Shown here: one piece after another, positions 37,401-44,003 of the stretch | How positions within the stretch are numbered: the first letter of the stretch is position 1 | Layout of the letters: every line of letters begins with the position of its first letter | Source of the DNA: Anammoximicrobium sp032229885 | Lineage (GTDB): Bacteria; Planctomycetota; Planctomycetia; Pirellulales; Pirellulaceae | Assembly: GCA_032229885.1 (NCBI GenBank) | Contig: JAVYAJ010000139.1 | Coordinates: 1-53,926, forward strand | DNA: 53,926 nucleotides | Direction of reading: 5' to 3' | Translations under genes and position numbers: made by a program | The notes under the pieces: generated by a model | Told to the model about the DNA's origin: nothing | The model's database searches: none | Seen by the model: only the letters and a program-made list of their open reading frames with translations

Positions 37401-40400
37401 CGCTGGCCGCGCAATTGGGCAACGGCAACGTCGAGGCGATCAAAGCGCGACACGAAACGGTGCAGATCATTGGTTATGGCGTGGGCGATCCGGGCCCGTT
37501 GGGACTGTCCGGTCCTTCGGATCCGACCACGTCGGTTCCCAACTCGGGGCTGTTCGGCGATCTGTTCGGCGCGTTCGGGACAACGGCCCTGTTTAACGGT
37601 CAGACCGCCGCCACGGCGCCCGGAGCGCTCGGAATGCGCGACAACCAGCACGAGGGCGTGTTCATCGACAACATCGTGATCGGGTTTGCCAGCCGCGGCG
37701 AGATGGTCACCGGCAGCGCCCCGACGGCGGATCCACAGTTTGTCGTCAACGCGCAGCGTTCGCCCACGGACATCGTTCGCGGCGAGTACCAACTGGAGGT
37801 CCGCCAGGCAACCGAATATGGCATGGCGGGCGGGACCGCGCGACCGGGCTTGCTCCTGTATCAAGGCTTTGACGTCAACGATCGTCTCGCCGACGGGCTG
37901 ACGATCACGGCGGCGCCGGGTTACCAGTACCGCGATGGCCAGACCTTTACGCTCAGCGACGGCACGGCCAGCGTGGTGTTCGAGTTCCAGGATAAAACGC
38001 TCGTCGGCGGCGTGGCGGACGGGAATGCCGCGATTGTGTTCGATCCCGGCGACAGCCAAGTCGTGATGGCGCGCCGCATCCGCGATGCCGTCAACGCCAT
38101 GGCCGACGCCGGCCAGTTGGCGGTCCGTGCCGCGTCCAGCGATGGAGTTCTGGCGGGCCGGGACAGCACCAGCGGGCGCGTGCATCTGATCGGCCCGGCG
38201 CGGATTACCGACGGCGCGTCCAGCGGCGCTTCGACCAGTCAGTCGTTCGCGGCAGAGGGCAACGACACGCTGGACGGAGCGATCGACACGGGGCTGCGCC
38301 CCGGAGGCCGCGAAGGCTATCGCGCGGGCGGCGTGATCGGAGACAATCCGGCTGTGCGGCCGTTCGGCGCCGAGATCGACTTGTTCCGTGTCGAGTTGGC
38401 GGCGGGCGAGACAATCACGATCGACATCGACGCCTCGGAGCTGGGTTCGCCGCTGGATTCGGTCCTGCGAGTTTTCGACTCGACAGGCGCGCCGGTCTTG
38501 GTTCCGGACTACCAGTGGCGGCCACAGCCCTTGACGAGCGACGATGATCTGGCGCCCGGCGAGAGCGACATCCTCTGGTCGCCGGTGCGAACCAACCTCG
38601 ATTCTTATCTGGTCTTCACCGCGCCGGCGGACGGCGTGTACTACCTCGGCGTCAGCGGATTCGGCAACGAGCAATACGATCCACGCACGATGGGCGTCGG
38701 ATCGTCTTCGCCCGCTGATTTGACGGTCTACAATGGCGAGCTGTATTTTTCCGCGTACACGCCGGCGAGCGGGCGCGAGCTGTGGAAGCTGAACGCCGCG
38801 GGCCAGCCCGAGTTGGTGGTGGACCTCTATCCGGGCGGCTCGTCCAACCCGGCTGATCTGCTGGTTTTCAACAACGAGCTGTTCTTCACGGCGTACCTGC
38901 CCGGCATCGGCCGCGAGCTATGGAAGATCGATTCGCTGGGGGATGTTCGGCTGGTCGCGGATGTCTACGCCGATGGCTCGTCCGACCCGTCCGACCTGAC
39001 GGTCTTCAACAACAGCCTGTATTTTTCAGCCTATACGCCCGCCAGCGGTCGCGAGCTGTGGCGGACGACGGCCGGCGGCGTGGTCACACAAGTGGCCGAC
39101 ATCGATCCGTTTGGCTCGTCCAGCCCGGCGGACTTCGTGGTGTTCAACAACGATCTGTATTTCAGCGCCACATCGCCGACCACGGGCCGCGAACTGTGGA
39201 AGGTAAATGCGGCCGGCGTCGTGACCAACGTCGCGGATCTGGAATCAAACGGCTCGTCTGACCCGAGTGGCTTGACCGAGTTCAACGGCAACCTGTACTT
39301 TGCCGCGACGACGACCGTTCTGGGCCGCGAACTGTGGCGAGTCAACACGCTTGGGGGCGTCAGCCCCGCGACCGACATCAACCCCGCGGGGTCTTCCGAT
39401 CCGTCGGATCTGCGAGTCTTCAACAACCGGCTGTACTTTGCCGCGACAGCGCCCGGCAGCGGCCGCGAGTTGTGGCGATTGGACGCCAGCGGATCCGTTG
39501 CCCTGGCCGCGGAGATCAACCCCGCTGGGTCGTCCGATCCGGCCGGATTGACGGTATTCAACAACGAGTTGTACTTCAGCGCCGCGGGGCCGACTGGCGG
39601 TCGCGAACTGTGGAAATTGAACGCGGCCGAGACAGCTCGCCAAGTGATCGATCTCGAACCGGGTGGCTCGTCGGATCCCGGCGACTTCCGCGCGATGGGC
39701 GATGGGCTGTATTTCAGCGCGTTTACGACGACCTCGGGGCGCGAGCTGTGGCGGCTGGCGGCTGGCGGGGCGGTCTCGCCTGTGGCCGATCTGGACCAGT
39801 CGCACCGCCTGGCCGGCTCGACGGGCTTTTACGAGATCGAGATCCTCCGTCCGTGGGTCAACAACGGCGTGCGGACGGAACAATACAGCCGTCGAGGCGA
39901 TGCAAACCTGTTCCGCGACCAAGGCCAGTTGGTGATCCGTGACACGTTCGTCTCGGATTCGGCGGGCTATGGGATCAGCGTCCAGGCCGCGCCGCGGACC
40001 GCGACGGGCGCCGCCGTACCGGGGCCGGCGCGGAATCTGGCCACGGTCAACACGGCTCGATTGGCGCCGGGCGTCACGATCACGAACAACGTCCTGGCAT
40101 ACAATCGGACCGGCGGAATCCACTTCAGCGGCGATCGCGGCGACTCGGCGAACGGTCCGCTGCAGCCCGCGACGGTGCCTTTCGGCCGCGTGCTGAACAA
40201 CACGATCTACGGCGGGGACCGCGACGCCGTCCAGTTGATTCCGGCCGACATCGTGTTCGTCGTGGACACGACCGGTTCGATGGCCGACGACATCGGCCTG
40301 ATCCGCCAGCGGATCGACCAGTTCGACGCGTCGCTCCGGTTTGCGGGCATCGATCCGCACTACGGTCTGGTGACGTTCCCCGGCAATGCGCCTGCGCCGA

Positions 40401-43400
40401 TCCAGATCCAGGACATGACCGACTTTGCCACGTTTACGGCGCCGGACAGCCCGTTCCGGACGTTCCAGGTCCCGGCCGGCGGATCGAAGGAATACGGCAG
40501 TTTGGCCCTTCGCGAGGCTTTGAACGACGTAAATCGGAACACCACGTTCAACTTCCGTCCCGGCGTGCAGGTAGTGACCGTGTTGTTCACCGACGAAGAG
40601 GACGACAGCTCGGCCGCGGACTTCAACGCCGCGTTGGAAGCGTTCGACGCGCGATCGGCAATTTTCTTCGGGGTCGCGCTGAATCCGGATCTGCCCAACG
40701 ATATCGATTCGGCGACCAACAACACGGATGCCAGGTACGGCGAACTGGCGCGGCGCACCGGCGGACGGCTGTTCGACATCGCCGGGTTCGCCAACGATCC
40801 GCGGCCGTTGTTCGACGGGGTCGTCGACGTGCTCACCGGCTTGCTCGCCCAGCCGGGAACGACGGGCATCGCGGTCGAGAACAATGCCAGCCCGACCTTG
40901 CTGAACAACGTCGTGGTCGGACTCGAGACGGGGATCCGCGTCGACGCCTCGTCGGCGACGACGGTGATCGGTGGAACGGTCTATCAGGACAACCAGACCA
41001 ACGCGACGGGGATCGGCGCCGAGAGTTTTCCGCTGCAGATTCCCAGCACGGTGGCGATGTTCCGCGACCCGTTGTTCGGCAACTTCTATCCCTCGCCGAA
41101 CTCGCCGCTGATCGACAGTTCGATCGACGCCCTGGAAGATCGTCTGGCGATGACGCAGGTCAGTGGGCCGTTGGGAATCGCGCCCTCGCCGATCATTACT
41201 CCGAAGTTCGACGCCTCGGGCCAATTGCGGGTGGACGATCCCGCGGTGGCGCCGCCGCCCGGCCTGGGCGAGAACGTGTTCAAGGATCGCGGCGCATTGG
41301 ATCGCGCGGACTTTGTACGGCCTCACGCATCGCTGGTGCTGCCGCTGGACAACGGCGCGGGCGACTTGGATCCCGCCCTGTCGCGAGTCCATCTGGCGCA
41401 TACGGCCCTGGACCGGTTCTCGATCCAACTGGCCGACGGCCAGGCGCCGTTGTTCGGCAGCGGGATCGACACGCTGACGGTCAGCACCGGCATGGTCAGC
41501 ATCATGCAGGACAATCGCGAGTTGGTCCGCGGCGTCGATTTCACCGTCTGGTACGACTCGACGAGCAACATCCTGCACATCGTTCCGTTGGCCGGCGTCT
41601 GGCAGGTGGACAGCAATTACGTCATCCGCCTGCAGAACCGGGACCAGCATCTGATCGAGGCTCGCAGCGGCGATCAGATCGCCGACGGGGATCGGTTCCG
41701 GATCACAGACGAGTTCGGCAACGCGTACACGTTCGAGTACGATACGGGCTACGTCTTGACCGTGCCCCAGTCCTATGCGATTCAAGTTCCGGTTCAGGGC
41801 GGGGCGGCGGGCGGCGTCGCGGACGGCGACACCGTGACCGTGGATGTCAGCGTAACCGACGCGTTCGGGACGGTGACGACGTACAGCGTGACGCTCGAGT
41901 TCGACAACAACAGCGTGCTGGCGGATCCCGACCACCTTCCGATCACGTTCACCGCGGCGAGCACGCAGGGCGAGATCGCGGACGCCTTGGTGGCCGGGCT
42001 CAGAAACGCCGCGGTCGGTTTGAGACCCGCCAACGTCGGCCAGGGCCGCGTGTATCTGGGCGTCGACGGAACGCAAACCGCGAGCGTCGATTCGGCGACA
42101 CTCGCCCTGTCGGGCGGCCCGATCGGGGTGCTCGACGGCGACACGTTCACGATCGACAACGGCAGCCGCCTGTTCGTGTTCCAGTTCACCACCAGCGGGG
42201 TCGCCGGTTCGGGCCGCATTCCCGTTCGATTTGCGCCGTCCCAGACGGACTCGCAGATCGCGCAAGCGATTGCCGCGGCCGTCAACGGGCAACCGGTCGG
42301 CATGGTGGCGCGAACGTTCGGGGACGGACGTGTTCAGTTGGGCGGCGAGATCAACCATCGGGTCGACATCTCGGAATCGCATCTCGCCCTGGCGGGCAAG
42401 CCCGGCGTGCGGCTGCCGTTCGGGATTCGCATTCCCACCTCGGCCGGACGCTTCCAGGGCCTGTTGCACGACGGCGAGACATTTGTCATCACGGACAGCA
42501 CGGGGCGCAGCGTCACGTTCGAGTTGGACGACAACAACTTGCTCACGCCGGGGAACGTGCGGATCCCGTTTACCGCCAGCACAACCACGCAGCAGTTGGC
42601 CGATACGCTGGCCATTCGGATCCGCGACGCGGGCCTCGGGTTGTGGCCTTTCAATATGGGCAACGGAATCGTCGCCCTGGGAGGCGAGGGGTATACGGTC
42701 GAGGTGGGCGAGGGCGGCTTGACGCAAGTGGGCGTCTCGGGGCTGCCCGGTGCGATTCCGATCCAGATCACGGCCGCTGCGTCGTTCTCGGCAGCCAACG
42801 TGGCGATCGTCACGGCCGGCGCGATCAATAGCCGTAGTCTGCCCGGAATCAACGCCACGGTGGACAGTCAGACCTCCGAGGTGATCGTCAACGGCGTAGG
42901 CTCGCTGGCCGGCGACGGAGTCCGCTTCCGCGGCAGCGCGAAGGACATGTCGGGCAATCCGCTCGGTCCCAACCAGGCCAATGGCGAAACCCGTTTCTCG
43001 ATCTTCATCGGCGAAGGGATGGATTACGGCAACGCGCCCGATCCCTATCCGACGCTGCGGGAACAGGATGGCGCTCGGCACGTCATCATCAATGGATTCT
43101 CGCTGGGACCGACGGTGAACATCAGCGCCGACGGGCTGCCGACGACCAGCGACGGGCGCGACATCCCGGGCAACGATGGCGTGAGTTTCGACGCGGCGAC
43201 GCCACTGATTCCCGGTCGCACGTTCAACGTGACGGTGTCGACCAGCGGGATCACCAACGACGTCCTGCCGGCCGGAAAGGTTGCCGTGCTCAGCGCGTGG
43301 ATCGATTTCAATCGCGACGGCGATTGGCGGGATCCGGGCGAACAGATTCTGAGCAACGTGGTGCTGCCCAAAACCGCTCTCGATGCCAACGGGCAGATCA

Positions 43401-43945
43401 CGTTCCGCAATCTGCCGGTGCCCACCTGGGCCGTCCCTGGGGACACGTATGTTCGGTTCCGCTTGAGCACCGAGAGCGGAATGACGCCAACGGGCGAAGC
43501 CCAGGGCGGCGAGGTCGAGGACTATCGCGTCACCATCCAGCGCAACCCGTGGCAGAACCCGGTGAATCGGTTCGACGTCAACAACGATGGCGGTGTGTCG
43601 CCCGTCGATGCACTCCTGTTGATCAACTATGTCAATGCAAACCCAGGCGCCTCGAACACGCCGCTGCCGGCGGTCAAGCCAAGCGGCGATCCATTCTACG
43701 ATGTCAATGGCGATGGATTTGCCACTCCCGCCGATGTGCTGGCCGTGATCAACGAGCTCAATCGTCTGAACAACTTTGGCGTGGCCGAGGGCGAGTTCGC
43801 TTCGGCGCGGCCCGCCGTCTCCGACAGCCATTTGGGCGACGTGTTGCGCGGCGACGAATCGTGGTTGGAGATGCTCGAGGACGTGGATCGTTCGTTGAGC
43901 GCCCGTTCGGCGGTCGACCACGCGTTCGCCGATTTGCGGCTGTAA
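25478..43945 (+). CDS. Giant mosaic secreted/surface protein, about 6155 aa
   Basis: An 18.5-kb uninterrupted gene. GAGG seven bases before ATG 25478 sets the start. The basic N-terminus ends in the planctomycete export motif LRIESLEQRQLLA. In order (nt): two 114-aa modules (25800-26490), an inactive metzincin-like domain (27180-27670), PPC domains (27740-28080, 31560-32010, 32200-32700, 36790-37170, and one split at 38260-39850), beta-helix-like parts (28240-30600, 39930-41060), a choice-of-anchor L domain (30640-31380), a jelly-roll-like segment (35700-36290), a propeller-like array (38702-39805), vWA (40246-40850), serial beta modules (41640-42770), GEVED (43020-43540) and dockerin repeats (43570-43765). 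It is probably a cell-surface adhesin or scaffold. The 58-bp gap to the next gene suggests co-transcription. Confidence 0.93.
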   Translation: MTIGRFRESSAMAKRAHKRREEARRRRSKRNLRIESLEQRQLLATGPQLVGIQPNRGDLLADGDIRNVAPRELVFRFDEAAVIDEATLGAITVTRSGGDGQFSTAKARTDFNTAGQVVVEFRAAAPGSAGNDVSLIFSRRNVGLASLPAVTVEGRTIFVELNTTPGKQTTAQQLVNAINATPRARDLVQAVVISGPTSTNIAASSVTYSPLQLRGGNQASVSSNFNSGTNLDIAFTATAAGAAGNGIQIEVSKVNRGGVGSPTITVNGRTIKIALNSNPGNETTAGELVSVFNANPLVRALAVASHRTGSAATKIGLASVPINYSPLVLGGANDVALTPGYVGLGDSPRDVIFRFAETLPNDQYRIDIAGTGSAPLRSKNGFALGDTTDDGRDNGRDFSRVFSLDLGPQVVAVVPQPITRNSAGVLTQSTSQIEVYFNDDDLSPVHATNPSFYQLIFTNDTVQTTDDVVYKPIAVQYSAESDRALLTFSRPLHQLGSGAGTFRLRIGTDEAPLAPPTRVDLRGHDAGSSFDTAYSLGSLNGSLIVSAAIDPQVFNLALPGASDEPGHRNIPDYLQSHLSEPADSENGIATIFYNFRSDYGTDPSGNKLSNLINDAQKARAREAFELWGRAIGAQFVETVSQGIVVATGDLRAVNPLVSTGQGGIQGVAGFHPVTDQPTVILDGAENWYEAFGASDDPLRPYSWFESAMTVIGLMLGVGETDDLPPGTVTGSDSALAFDNLDFPEPIYPGDHDIVHGRHLYRNEGQDIDLYRVDIAQAGTLSIETMAQRLADASLLDTVVAVYREENGRRELIGRNDDYFSQDSFIELPVTPGVYYVGVSAAGNTDYNPSVEGTGFGGVSEGRYELRLTVRADVANSLIDADNAFNTDASLVSQRTALDGDGDGEPGGVYNFWFRASATPIIVDKSAPSGGSGTLSSPFNTIAAALQASRSGDIVRIVGNGGTDGNLGTAADAMPYEIGFNLMGLPLRDGSTLDVPKGVTVMIDRGAVVKLRRARIGVGSYAATTDLSGGALQVLGTPHLVDAGGFVVRDASGNPLSGRVVFTSHNDESLGGDSTPGIATSPAAGDWGGLLFRRDLDQSAGRLDRENAGIFLNYVGQADIRYGGGVVTVGTVPQTVSPVHMIDARPMVTFNSITYSADAAMAASPNSFEETNFHAPRFQAVPFTSDYTRVGPVIYGNRIVNNSINGLFIQVSTPAGRQTQKLTVSGRWNATDVVYVLAENLRIAGNAGGPLQTITAPKTGSVTLTRQTPATDGGVPAGSQRYKLTFVAADGRESPSSDPTAEILVHVTDVDSGRTQNVLLQNLPAAPAGYVGRRLYRSEKAEFVLVAELDAASTSYLDTGRVLGGLLADTPWALQGRLAGGLVIDPGVTVKFNGAGIETGFGAHLIAEGLDGAPVVFTAIQDNRYGAGGTFTTSDRGELTRGAWTGLYAGPASQISLDHARLAYGGGVSKVPGNFASFNVLEIQQAEARVANSVFEHNGDGMGGQATAARGGRGSNAPATIFVRGAQPVVIDNAMSDNRGAAISIDVNSLNHELVTDPGRATGAIDRRSEIVANAGPLIRGNRLGGNELNGMSVRGGTLTTEGIWDDTDIVHIVQDQTIYVPDFHTYGGLRLESSATQSLVIKFEGERAGFTATGRPLEITDRIGGALYVLGQPGHPVVMTSLNDCTVGAGFTPSGNPQVETKQGACGVPDRPGAGGLGPLEIEKATNDANELRNALLGPGITPVGNATLIGGERSAGIFRNGLASIGIDSGVILATGDIDVAAGPNVNDSDSGLASGQGDPDLDAAFGRVPGSATATQDTTSLEFRFRLDPGAAQNLFFNFVFASEEYNEQVNDPNHDVFAFFLDGVNLAVLPGTTTPISSNTVNGAPPSGAEPGNPQFYRNNSIVDNGSYLNLFGYDGFTSVFTAQALGIGPGVHTIKLAISDVGDRDVDSAVFLQWGSFSHGALGSPPQPGDWRSVQFLADAHDRNVDTAVEWETGDATVSGTNDAPTSAQYLGMLAPHEKAADDNRRLGLEVGGALNRPGDLDVYAFQADAGTEVWLDIDRTSHGLDTVLELIDGSGGVLARSDDSARESQDPSLLYRNPALVDALTVSPLSKSVVDGQDRWTTNPLDAGMRVVLPGPPGSTNTYYVRVRSSSARLGDLNAGLTTGVYRLQIRLRELDEIPGSTVRMADIRYASTGIEVIGGPRHSPLTGEAAEAVDGQGNDGNGNRSTADNLGNLFNSDRGAISVAGALANAGDVDWYQFDVRYDAMKPTNPNAAQSASLVVDVDYADGFARANTSLWVFDSQGRLILVGGDSDTLDDRPATSSDLASDLSRGSVGVLDPFIGPVQVPAATGLTTGRYYVAVSSSARIPEELQQFLTPSPINPLVRLEPINSINRIAEDRIGASGTYATAQAPTIPVLFGASDQVTLFIPAGNGLTDGEAFTITNAAGGAMTYEFDADGSVRPGNVPIPFFYDDTSDMMGRLTAQAISLFPPPSLTLGDVLPDPTASAPVVVSELTIGSGAGGQLVLQERVTTRTLLNEVAQTDPLTGLIELMPLTRQTTRVQEPHVRQVLAPGEADTAVFVSRPAVADYRLGDVTLFVTQQGQVNRSELLSVDAFTGATESRIGAFGAAVGDIAMHPQGALPAVGNAGGLFGFSIPQTGPQNDKTSAIYWQVNPGLNTPATLGEAVGDSGIETWEEDPTKAGTAIRAGNGKDGVGIRFNAVTFSGQSQSLGANVRGFAVGNRGDVFIDPVTGQTFSGALRIPSPANILFEFDPSTGEALNPQGVADRDKNQLVSAGGTQIWERGLLNTNMDRFPAGGTNTTVTGIDATSVTLSAAGNLVTQVNIEDEDFFFVDRDGNGTGDQGFEFDSGPEFRITVSSANAANPLVPQDGDTFTVDGVPFQFDTGSVIVVTAQNGGQLVDGAVLTLTDNAATPQTVTFEFDNDNDAGGNIPIPFNQTSNQQAIISAIMAAIAGVPNFGVQAVQLPGTNRLTLIGESATAGATTDAAGIAIVGQPGVTGGAIAVPVEETFSAAEVGAAIAAAVNADPGVAFWAGAAGNRLNFAGALDADFSNIRNPGIFFQTGQAGTRLPLVLPIPFLVSDTAADIADRVHMGLAGANLSVSQTGTTVLLTPPPPPSAQPRFVCVSLGTPPQIGAPGIPDCPLPTGGAAPGGNITGIAFVGPQLYAVTDTGGLFRIANAAGDAFAAGSRGNVADYIDGSRELLQAVNDVVSVDLVYHTPLTFSNTNPDTIIDVNNGFVDAGFVIGGTLVVSGTQANDGEYTITQVSPGTITLAGSNTLTTETVLDGARLQMKTTMPVRFAGLVSGPSNAENGRYENLLFGITDMGRIFAFDTWGRPQAVFANAQYYVDSGVFGANGLAFSILDDNLWHMTTRRDTAPGHNVSASFDDSRLTPQPTGNRSLYFGYERPQVQPQFGTAGFAPNVTANTYDFPGGAQGTLLSNPFSLEGYAASDKPTLYFDYWLDTERADDNGSTALVQPDDRMRDALRVYVSGDDGRWKLLSTNNSDRNTTTATDGVDEFHPFMTTDPQTGRRVPEQPFQRVDLFDSLDPQANDPWRQARVDLSPYAGQKNLRLRFEFSTAGGLSTGGRMVALDLNTAGNELRALAGAELRDGQQFTLTDIVRNPLTNALERVEVVGFEFDFGPTIVAPTGAAVSDGALFDVDGTIYEFDNNGIVGITNSIPHIAVAFSGAETGAELASAIQRVLEANPPTPLILQANLIQHEMDVGQNDTLTAAFRSGLDGTTQTLQGTGFIGDNYGLGANVPFDLDVDLVSLRLDAGDRLVIQTDTRAATQLDPYLRLFDANGVELAANDNLDPTNPFSRDARIEFTASQRGTYYVGISAAHNPNYDPSRMGSGVAVPGVAVTQGSYEFTITVSDPAGLQRIGNRLNLPNAGSVTTVGLPPEFVDGRAGVASGLANPLAGGVPGLPDLPVVPVRVTLAMTALDVADAIRTSLAAQLGNGNVEAIKARHETVQIIGYGVGDPGPLGLSGPSDPTTSVPNSGLFGDLFGAFGTTALFNGQTAATAPGALGMRDNQHEGVFIDNIVIGFASRGEMVTGSAPTADPQFVVNAQRSPTDIVRGEYQLEVRQATEYGMAGGTARPGLLLYQGFDVNDRLADGLTITAAPGYQYRDGQTFTLSDGTASVVFEFQDKTLVGGVADGNAAIVFDPGDSQVVMARRIRDAVNAMADAGQLAVRAASSDGVLAGRDSTSGRVHLIGPARITDGASSGASTSQSFAAEGNDTLDGAIDTGLRPGGREGYRAGGVIGDNPAVRPFGAEIDLFRVELAAGETITIDIDASELGSPLDSVLRVFDSTGAPVLVPDYQWRPQPLTSDDDLAPGESDILWSPVRTNLDSYLVFTAPADGVYYLGVSGFGNEQYDPRTMGVGSSSPADLTVYNGELYFSAYTPASGRELWKLNAAGQPELVVDLYPGGSSNPADLLVFNNELFFTAYLPGIGRELWKIDSLGDVRLVADVYADGSSDPSDLTVFNNSLYFSAYTPASGRELWRTTAGGVVTQVADIDPFGSSSPADFVVFNNDLYFSATSPTTGRELWKVNAAGVVTNVADLESNGSSDPSGLTEFNGNLYFAATTTVLGRELWRVNTLGGVSPATDINPAGSSDPSDLRVFNNRLYFAATAPGSGRELWRLDASGSVALAAEINPAGSSDPAGLTVFNNELYFSAAGPTGGRELWKLNAAETARQVIDLEPGGSSDPGDFRAMGDGLYFSAFTTTSGRELWRLAAGGAVSPVADLDQSHRLAGSTGFYEIEILRPWVNNGVRTEQYSRRGDANLFRDQGQLVIRDTFVSDSAGYGISVQAAPRTATGAAVPGPARNLATVNTARLAPGVTITNNVLAYNRTGGIHFSGDRGDSANGPLQPATVPFGRVLNNTIYGGDRDAVQLIPADIVFVVDTTGSMADDIGLIRQRIDQFDASLRFAGIDPHYGLVTFPGNAPAPIQIQDMTDFATFTAPDSPFRTFQVPAGGSKEYGSLALREALNDVNRNTTFNFRPGVQVVTVLFTDEEDDSSAADFNAALEAFDARSAIFFGVALNPDLPNDIDSATNNTDARYGELARRTGGRLFDIAGFANDPRPLFDGVVDVLTGLLAQPGTTGIAVENNASPTLLNNVVVGLETGIRVDASSATTVIGGTVYQDNQTNATGIGAESFPLQIPSTVAMFRDPLFGNFYPSPNSPLIDSSIDALEDRLAMTQVSGPLGIAPSPIITPKFDASGQLRVDDPAVAPPPGLGENVFKDRGALDRADFVRPHASLVLPLDNGAGDLDPALSRVHLAHTALDRFSIQLADGQAPLFGSGIDTLTVSTGMVSIMQDNRELVRGVDFTVWYDSTSNILHIVPLAGVWQVDSNYVIRLQNRDQHLIEARSGDQIADGDRFRITDEFGNAYTFEYDTGYVLTVPQSYAIQVPVQGGAAGGVADGDTVTVDVSVTDAFGTVTTYSVTLEFDNNSVLADPDHLPITFTAASTQGEIADALVAGLRNAAVGLRPANVGQGRVYLGVDGTQTASVDSATLALSGGPIGVLDGDTFTIDNGSRLFVFQFTTSGVAGSGRIPVRFAPSQTDSQIAQAIAAAVNGQPVGMVARTFGDGRVQLGGEINHRVDISESHLALAGKPGVRLPFGIRIPTSAGRFQGLLHDGETFVITDSTGRSVTFELDDNNLLTPGNVRIPFTASTTTQQLADTLAIRIRDAGLGLWPFNMGNGIVALGGEGYTVEVGEGGLTQVGVSGLPGAIPIQITAAASFSAANVAIVTAGAINSRSLPGINATVDSQTSEVIVNGVGSLAGDGVRFRGSAKDMSGNPLGPNQANGETRFSIFIGEGMDYGNAPDPYPTLREQDGARHVIINGFSLGPTVNISADGLPTTSDGRDIPGNDGVSFDAATPLIPGRTFNVTVSTSGITNDVLPAGKVAVLSAWIDFNRDGDWRDPGEQILSNVVLPKTALDANGQITFRNLPVPTWAVPGDTYVRFRLSTESGMTPTGEAQGGEVEDYRVTIQRNPWQNPVNRFDVNNDGGVSPVDALLLINYVNANPGASNTPLPAVKPSGDPFYDVNGDGFATPADVLAVINELNRLNNFGVAEGEFASARPAVSDSHLGDVLRGDESWLEMLEDVDRSLSARSAVDHAFADLRL
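25856..26490 (+). repeat. Two tandem 114-aa modules in the giant protein
   Basis: GSAGNDVSLIF at 25856 and GAAGNGIQIEV at 26198 are exactly 342 nt apart. Both copies continue (T/I)TVxGRTIxIxLNxxPGxxTTAxxLVxxxN and end in xYSPLxLxGGN. The protein identity looks about 45 %, so the duplication is old. Confidence 0.8.
38702..39805 (+). repeat. Eight exact 138-nt coding repeats (46-aa units)
   Basis: Units start at 38702, 38840, 38978, 39116, 39254, 39392, 39530 and 39668, each exactly 138 nt long with no indel. The consensus is SSxPxDLTVFNNxLYFSA, then xxxxxGRELWxxxxxGxV and xxVADxxPxG. This is the ELWxxDGT-type repeat. Eight units of about 46 residues with three or four strands each suit an eight-bladed beta-propeller. 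Confidence 0.9.
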
Positions 43946-44003
43946 TTCTCAACCCGTGGCGGCCGATGCGACCGCCGGGCGCCGACGGACGTGCGATGCC
44001 AGG

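Noticed and set aside
33317..38674. A very long open frame on the minus strand (about 1785 codons) across the giant gene, and another at 39245-43921
   Set aside because: Both lie wholly antisense to the giant gene, are Arg/Val/Gly/Asp/Ala-rich without any fold signature, and arise since GC-rich codons on the plus strand rarely produce stops on the reverse.
38702..39805. A CRISPR or satellite array
   Set aside because: The 138-bp units are in frame, diverged at third positions and encode a recognisable protein repeat; there are no spacers.
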